Shown: in pieces, positions 6,704-10,249 of the stretch
Numbering within the stretch: position 1 is the first letter of the stretch
Layout of the letters: each line of letters opens with the position of its first letter
Program-made: the position numbers and the translations under genes
The notes under the pieces: generated by a model
The model's database searches: none
What the model was told of the DNA's origin: nothing
Seen by the model: only the letters and a program-made list of their open reading frames with translations
Source of the DNA: Deltaproteobacteria bacterium
Lineage (GTDB): Bacteria; Desulfobacterota; GWC2-55-46; S146-73
Direction of reading: 5' to 3'
Assembly (NCBI GenBank): GCA_015492355.1
Contig: WGFF01000033.1
Span: 1 to 10,249, forward strand
DNA: 10,249 nucleotides

Positions 6704-7729
6704 TCACTGGCAGGGCTTCAGAGAGAAACTGAAGGTAGAGCCCTTGCCTGGTGTACTCCTCACCCATACCCTTCCTTCGTGTCCCTGTATGATATGTTTC
6801 ACTATTGCCAGACCCAGTCCTGTTCCTCCCAGTTCCCTGCTCCTTGCCTTGTCCACCCTGTAGAACCTCTCGAATATCCTCGGTATATCCTCCTGTGGTA
6901 TGCCTATACCAGTGTCCGCTATATCGACCTGCACAAGGCCGTTCTTCCTGGAGGCATTGACCCTTACAAGCCCACCAGATGGTGTGTACTTTATGGCGTT
7001 GTCCAGGAGGTTTACCATCACCTGCTCGAGCCTGTCCCTGTCTCCCCATACCATTGGAAGCCCATCCTCCACAGACCAGGAAAGCCTTATCCCCTTGTCC
7101 CGTGCCTGTTTTTCAAAACCTGACGCAGTGGACGATACAAGTTCCCCGAGGTCCACCGGTCGGGAATCCATGGGCATTTTCTGGGACTCAAGCCTTGAGA
7201 GTATGAGAAGGTCATCTATTATCCTTGCCATACGGGTGGCGTGTCTGTCGATAATCTTCAAAAACTCCCTCAATGTCTCCCTGTCGTCCATACCGCCATC
7301 GAGCAGGGTCTCCGAGTATCCCTTTATGCTTGCCAGAGGGGTCCTCAGCTCATGGGATACGTTGGCGACAAAATCCTTCTTTATGGCTTCCACCCTCTTT
7401 TCCTCTGTTATGTCCTGAAGGAATAGAAGGAGACTCCTTTTTCCCCTCTCCCTGAGTGGCACGAGCCTTACCTTGAAGAACCTGCCCTTCTCGATTATCT
7501 CTATATCCTGCGGGGGGTTTTCCTTCTCTGACATGAACTCCTCCACCACCCTAAGCAGGGTGGTGTTACCCACGAGCTCGCCAACCTTCCTGTTCTTTAT
7601 ATCCCCTTTTACAGGGAAGGATTTTATAAAAAAGGGGTTTGCATAGAGTACCCTTCCGAGGCTGTCTATGACAAGCACCCCTGTTTGCATCTCCCTTGCT
7701 ATTGCATCGAGTATTATGTCACCTTCCAT
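6704..7729 (-). CDS. phoR: PhoR-like sensor histidine kinase, apparently soluble
   Basis: This is the histidine kinase partner of the adjacent PhoB-like regulator; PhoR proteins phosphorylate PhoB when phosphate is scarce. The 341-residue product has a PAS domain at about 5-110 (MQTGVLVIDSLGRVLYANPFF...LFLQDITEEKR), and a HisKA dimerisation domain with H126 in FVANVSHELRTPLASIKGYSE. The HATPase domain holds the N box EQVMVNLLDNAIKYTP (235-250), G1 DTGIGIP (272-278), F box FERFYR and G2 GGTGLGLAIVKH. Most PhoR proteins have N-terminal membrane helices; none is seen here and the gene starts only six bases after the phoB stop, so the protein seems cytoplasmic or held by partners. The ATG at 7729 has a weak, distant purine-rich site. 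It ends toward ilvE in a convergent arrangement. The gene name rests on the neighbours and the Pho box; another phosphate-unrelated function is possible. Confidence 0.88.
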   Translation of the reverse strand: MEGDIILDAIAREMQTGVLVIDSLGRVLYANPFFIKSFPVKGDIKNRKVGELVGNTTLLRVVEEFMSEKENPPQDIEIIEKGRFFKVRLVPLRERGKRSLLLFLQDITEEKRVEAIKKDFVANVSHELRTPLASIKGYSETLLDGGMDDRETLREFLKIIDRHATRMARIIDDLLILSRLESQKMPMDSRPVDLGELVSSTASGFEKQARDKGIRLSWSVEDGLPMVWGDRDRLEQVMVNLLDNAIKYTPSGGLVRVNASRKNGLVQVDIADTGIGIPQEDIPRIFERFYRVDKARSRELGGTGLGLAIVKHIIQGHEGRVWVRSTPGKGSTFSFSLKPCQ

Positions 7730-7735
7730 ATCTTT

Positions 7736-8440
7736 TTACTGGTCTTCCTCGGTTTTGATCCTGTAGCCCACACCCCTTACTGTCTCTATATACCTGCCTG
7801 CATATCCCAGTTTCGATCTCAGGCGCCGTATATGTGTATCCACTGTCCTCGGGGTGACGTAGCAGTCCTGTCCCCATACCATATCGAGCAGAAGGTCCCT
7901 TGAAAGGACCCTGCCCCCTGCCTCAAGGAGTTCTTTTAGGAGTTTGAATTCTGTGGGGGTGAGGTCTATGGTATCTTTTCTGACCGTTACTCTATGTTTG
8001 GAGGGGTCTATGGTAATGTCCCTGTAGGTTATAATCCTCTCATCGCTTCTCGGGAGTTTGAATCTCTTGAGTACTGCCTTTACCCTGAGTACGACCTCAC
8101 GTGGGCTGAAGGGCTTTGTTATGTAGTCCTCTGCCCCGAGCTCGAACCCAACGATCCTGTCCACCTCCTCACCCTTGGCAGTGAGCATTATAACAGGGAT
8201 TCCAGCGGTCTTGGTGTCAGCCTTGAGCTGTTTGAGGACCTCGGTCCCGTCCATATTGGGGAGCATTATATCGAGGATGACAAGACCAGGCTGTCTGGCA
8301 CGTGCTATCTCTATCGCCTCTGGACCATCCTTTGCAGTGAGTACATCAAAACCTGCTTTCTTGAGATTGTAACTCAGAAGGGTGAGGATATCTGTCTCAT
8401 CATCCACAACAAGGATCTTGTTCGACTCCAAACCTGTCAA
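7736..8440 (-). CDS. phoB: PhoB-like response regulator (receiver + OmpR-type winged helix)
   Basis: This is a DNA-binding response regulator of the OmpR/PhoB class, 234 residues. The receiver domain (about 8-120) shows KILVVDDE, the phosphoacceptor D57 in LVILDIMLPNMDG, T87 in VIMLTAKG and K109 in EDYITKPFSPRE. The C-terminal winged helix (about 135-230) shows the PhoB-like pattern LTPTEFKLLKELLEAGGRVLSRDLLLDMVWG, then RTVDTHIRRLRSKLG and IETVRGVGYR. The start is TTG at 8440 (TTGACAGGTTTG) or a second TTG at 8431 that would give the common short N-terminus before KILVVDDE; neither has a strong ribosome-binding site. It lies 28 bases after arsC and six before phoR, so the three genes are probably one operon. 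A Pho box lies before arsC, so the protein may regulate its own operon. The PhoB label is supported by that site and the kinase, not proven. Confidence 0.9.
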   Translation of the reverse strand: MTGLESNKILVVDDETDILTLLSYNLKKAGFDVLTAKDGPEAIEIARARQPGLVILDIMLPNMDGTEVLKQLKADTKTAGIPVIMLTAKGEEVDRIVGFELGAEDYITKPFSPREVVLRVKAVLKRFKLPRSDERIITYRDITIDPSKHRVTVRKDTIDLTPTEFKLLKELLEAGGRVLSRDLLLDMVWGQDCYVTPRTVDTHIRRLRSKLGYAGRYIETVRGVGYRIKTEEDQ

Positions 8441-8468
8441 GGACTTCTACCTGTAAGACCAAAGGTAT

Positions 8469-8897
8469 TTATCCGCCAGGGGCATCATCCATAAGGCTGG
8501 ACTGTAACAGCTCCCTTACCCTTCTCTCTATATCATCCCTCACGCGCCTCATCACCTCGAAGGGCTGTCCTATGGGGTCTTCCACAGCCCAGTCTATCTT
8601 CTCGCCCTTGAACGATACCGGACAGAGTGTATCCGCAGAACAGCACCCAAGGGTTACCACCACATCAGCCCACTCGATCATATCCTCTGTCAGCTGGTCC
8701 GAGGTCTGCTGTGAGATGTCAACTCCCTTTTCCATCATGGCATCTATGGTGGCTCTATTCACAACACCCATTGCAGAGGTCCCTGCACTCCGTACCTCTA
8801 TCCTGTCCTTTCCGTAGAACCTGGCAAAGCCCTCTGCCATCTGACTCCTGCATGTGTTACCCACACATACAAACAAGACCTTCTTCCGCCCCTTCAT
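8469..8897 (-). CDS. arsC: ArsC, thioredoxin-coupled arsenate reductase (LMW protein tyrosine phosphatase fold)
   Basis: This family reduces arsenate to arsenite with a cysteine relay and thioredoxin; it shares its fold with low-molecular-weight tyrosine phosphatases. The 142-residue product has the P-loop CVGNTCRS (C11-x5-R17, with C16 also conserved), SAGTSAMGVVNRATIDAMMEKGVDISQQTSDQL, and WADVVVTLGCCSADTLCPV. The last block carries the redox cysteines (C85 or C86, and C92) that separate arsenate reductases from plain phosphatases. D107 in VEDPIG is the expected general acid. The C-terminal tail FEVMRRVRDDIERRVRELL is typical. The ATG at 8897 has GGAGG (plus-strand CCTCC 8909-8913) 11 bases upstream, slightly far. 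It is the first gene of the probable arsC-phoB-phoR operon behind a Pho box; arsenate enters cells through phosphate transporters, which makes this pairing sensible. No arsR, acr3 or arsB is nearby in the window. Confidence 0.9.
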   Translation of the reverse strand: MKGRKKVLFVCVGNTCRSQMAEGFARFYGKDRIEVRSAGTSAMGVVNRATIDAMMEKGVDISQQTSDQLTEDMIEWADVVVTLGCCSADTLCPVSFKGEKIDWAVEDPIGQPFEVMRRVRDDIERRVRELLQSSLMDDAPGG

Positions 8898-9012
8898 CGT
8901 GAACAGGTCCTCCGTCTCTAATAATATAATCTTTTACCACAGGGTGGTGTGGCTGGCAACGGGTTTTTGGAATCCAGAAGAGAGACTTTCACAGAGACCT
9001 TCGATACTTAAC

Positions 9013-9046
9013 AATTTACGTCCCCATTGTTACAGAACTGTTACAG
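9013..9046 (-). promoter_or_regulatory. Pho box and candidate -10 upstream of arsC-phoB-phoR
   Basis: On the - strand, CTGTAAC-AGTT-CTGTAAC occupies 9046-9029: two identical 7-base repeats spaced by 4 bases, followed by AATG (9028-9025). This 11-base period and the CTGTNAN repeat match the PhoB-binding Pho box (CTGTCAT repeats in E. coli). Six bases further on is TAAATT (plus-strand 9013-9018), placed where the -10 element lies in PhoB-activated promoters. The site is about 130 bases before the arsC start. It is downstream of the porin stop, so it cannot drive the porin gene in this orientation. A PhoB-dependent promoter for arsC-phoB-phoR is the simplest reading. Confidence 0.75.
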
Positions 9047-9070
9047 TTGTCTTAAGATTGGGTGGATTTT

Positions 9071-10249
9071 TCAGAAGTGCATGACCCAGTTTATCCTGTG
9101 GCGATACATGGTGGTATCATCTGTGGAGGCATTGCCGTTGTCCACCGCGAGCCGGTAGTTGTTTCTTGTCTGGAAGTAACCATCGTAGTAGACGTACATA
9201 TCCTCGGTTATCTGATAACTTACAAGGATGGATGTGGTATTCACGTTTGTCTGCTGGAGGTCATCGGAGTTAAAGTTTGCCACCACGCTGTCAGCCTCTA
9301 TCTGCGAGTAACTCAGCCAGTACCTCCATGTACCGGGTCTTTTCGTGCCCGCACCTATTCCCAGAAGCCATGCTGTATCCTCTCTGCCGTATTCCGCACC
9401 TGTGGTATCTGATGGGTCGCTGTAGACCATAAAAGACCTTGCCCCCATGTTCTTCACGTACTCGCCCACTATCCTTACAGGGAGGGGTCCATCCTTGAGG
9501 AAGGCAACCTGGGCGGTCAGGTTAAGGATATTGAAGTCAGAGACCTCACCAAAACACGGTGTGCTGACAGTGGAGGTGAACCCCGCTTTTGATGTGCAGG
9601 TGTTAAAATTCTTATTCGTGGTGAAATCACTGTTACTTGCCCTTGCATCCCTGCCGAGCTGTGCGGGGTCAGAGACACTGTAATACGACACCCCCATCTT
9701 TGTATCCATACCCCCAAGTTCCAACCCGTGGACCACCTGAAAGGCGTATAGTTCGTTACCGTTGTTGCTCCCTCCTGGAAGGTCATTTCTATCAGCCTGC
9801 CTTATTACATACTGGGCAAGGTGGACTGTGGTGTTGCCAAACTCCAGTGTCTCTGAGACACCCTGTGGCTGGAGGTCTCCATCCCAGACTATCTCTGTTG
9901 GATACCAGAAGGGATGGGCAAACTTTCCTGCCCTCAGGGTGAACCCCACACCACCTATCTTTCTACTGTATCTGGCAAATACCCTGTCGAGCCTGAACTC
10001 GAATTTTTTGAAATTCTCTCCATCAAGGGTCTGGTTGCCCGTTGTCTGATAACTCGGCTCCCCGGAGGCAAACCTGATGCCCACCTCCACATGTTCGGTA
10101 ACACCCGCTCCCGCACCGAACCTCAATCTGTACCTCTGCCTCCATTGATACCTCTCCTTGTTGAACCCCTTGTTGTCTATGTACTCTGATCTCAGCCTGA
10201 GATCACCAAAGAACTCAATCCCTGAGGCGATATCCCCTCCAAAGACACT
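9071..10249 (-). CDS. Putative outer-membrane porin (Porin_5-like), N-terminus outside the window
   Basis: This is the C-terminal 392 residues of a beta-barrel porin; the frame stays open to the window edge at 10249, so the start and signal peptide are missing. The sequence alternates polar and hydrophobic residues in strand-like stretches with Gly/Asn/Asp-rich turns. It contains family-like blocks: YQWRQRYRLRFGAGAGVTEHVEVGIRFASGEP, LDRVFARY near FTLRAGKFAHPFWYPTEIVWDGDLQPQGV, and a C-terminal strand ending HRINWVMHF. The terminal phenylalanine is the usual BAM-complex recognition end. These blocks resemble the putative porins of Pfam Porin_5, as recalled. Two cysteines lie in a presumed loop (residues 218 and 232 of the fragment; codons at 9596-9598 and 9554-9556), which is unusual in porins. 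Its substrate is unknown; a phosphate role is only suggested by the Pho genes downstream. Confidence 0.82.
   Translation of the reverse strand, partial: SVFGGDIASGIEFFGDLRLRSEYIDNKGFNKERYQWRQRYRLRFGAGAGVTEHVEVGIRFASGEPSYQTTGNQTLDGENFKKFEFRLDRVFARYSRKIGGVGFTLRAGKFAHPFWYPTEIVWDGDLQPQGVSETLEFGNTTVHLAQYVIRQADRNDLPGGSNNGNELYAFQVVHGLELGGMDTKMGVSYYSVSDPAQLGRDARASNSDFTTNKNFNTCTSKAGFTSTVSTPCFGEVSDFNILNLTAQVAFLKDGPLPVRIVGEYVKNMGARSFMVYSDPSDTTGAEYGREDTAWLLGIGAGTKRPGTWRYWLSYSQIEADSVVANFNSDDLQQTNVNTTSILVSYQITEDMYVYYDGYFQTRNNYRLAVDNGNASTDDTTMYRHRINWVMHF

Noticed and set aside
6519..7049. Open frame of about 176 codons on the - strand over the repeat and the 3' end of phoR
   Set aside because: It overlaps the phoR catalytic domain in another frame, and its only shared sequence with the rest of the window comes from the repeat.
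8098..8103. A second CACGTG core, in phoB, as a possible parS
   Set aside because: Only the six-base core matches; the flanking TGTT and AACA halves are absent.
7994..8494. Open frame of 166 codons on the + strand
   Set aside because: It lies inside phoB and the end of arsC on the other strand, with no recognisable domain; it follows from their codon pattern.
8921..8945. A -10-like TATATT on the - strand near arsC and a small ACCAC-CCT-GTGGT hairpin
   Set aside because: No -35 lies at the right distance and the hairpin is only five pairs; the Pho box promoter upstream explains expression better.

Overview
The window looks like a chromosomal, near-origin segment of a Gram-negative bacterium of moderate GC content. 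Evidence for Gram-negative is an outer-membrane beta-barrel gene at the right edge. Arginine is written mostly AGG and isoleucine mostly ATA throughout, on both strands, and GTG and TTG starts are used for several genes. That bias fits Nitrospirota (Thermodesulfovibrionia-like) or some deep-branching or thermophilic sulfate-reducer lineages. This placement is an inference with low confidence. I see no sign of phage, plasmid or insertion-sequence genes, and no tRNA, rRNA or CRISPR array.

Left part, + strand (1-6463): a 5'-truncated mnmG, then rsmG, a perfect parS palindrome three bases after the rsmG stop, then parA and parB (overlapping by 7 bases). A spacer carrying a hairpin repeat follows, then a bactofilin gene overlapping (ATGA) an exported L,D-transpeptidase-family gene with an extra C-terminal domain, then ilvE (branched-chain aminotransferase, GTG start). 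A hairpin plus T-tract terminator follows ilvE. This is the conserved tRNA-modification, rRNA-methylation and ParABS block, extended by a cytoskeleton and cell-wall pair.

Middle (6464-6703): a 240-base convergent spacer with the terminator and a second copy of the same hairpin repeat. It is the longest gene-free stretch; none exceeds 300 bases.

Right part, - strand (6704-10249): read in the direction of transcription, a 3' portion of a Porin_5-like outer-membrane porin, a 173-base spacer with a strong Pho box, then arsC (thioredoxin-type arsenate reductase or LMW phosphatase fold), phoB-like response regulator and phoR-like histidine kinase with no membrane segment. The arsC-phoB-phoR genes are closely spaced and probably one Pho-autoregulated operon.

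There is no single undescribed system that I can prove. The most interesting points are the ParABS-bactofilin-transpeptidase arrangement, the Pho-box-led arsC-phoB-phoR operon with a soluble PhoR, and a two-copy intergenic hairpin element that may be a dispersed family in this genome.
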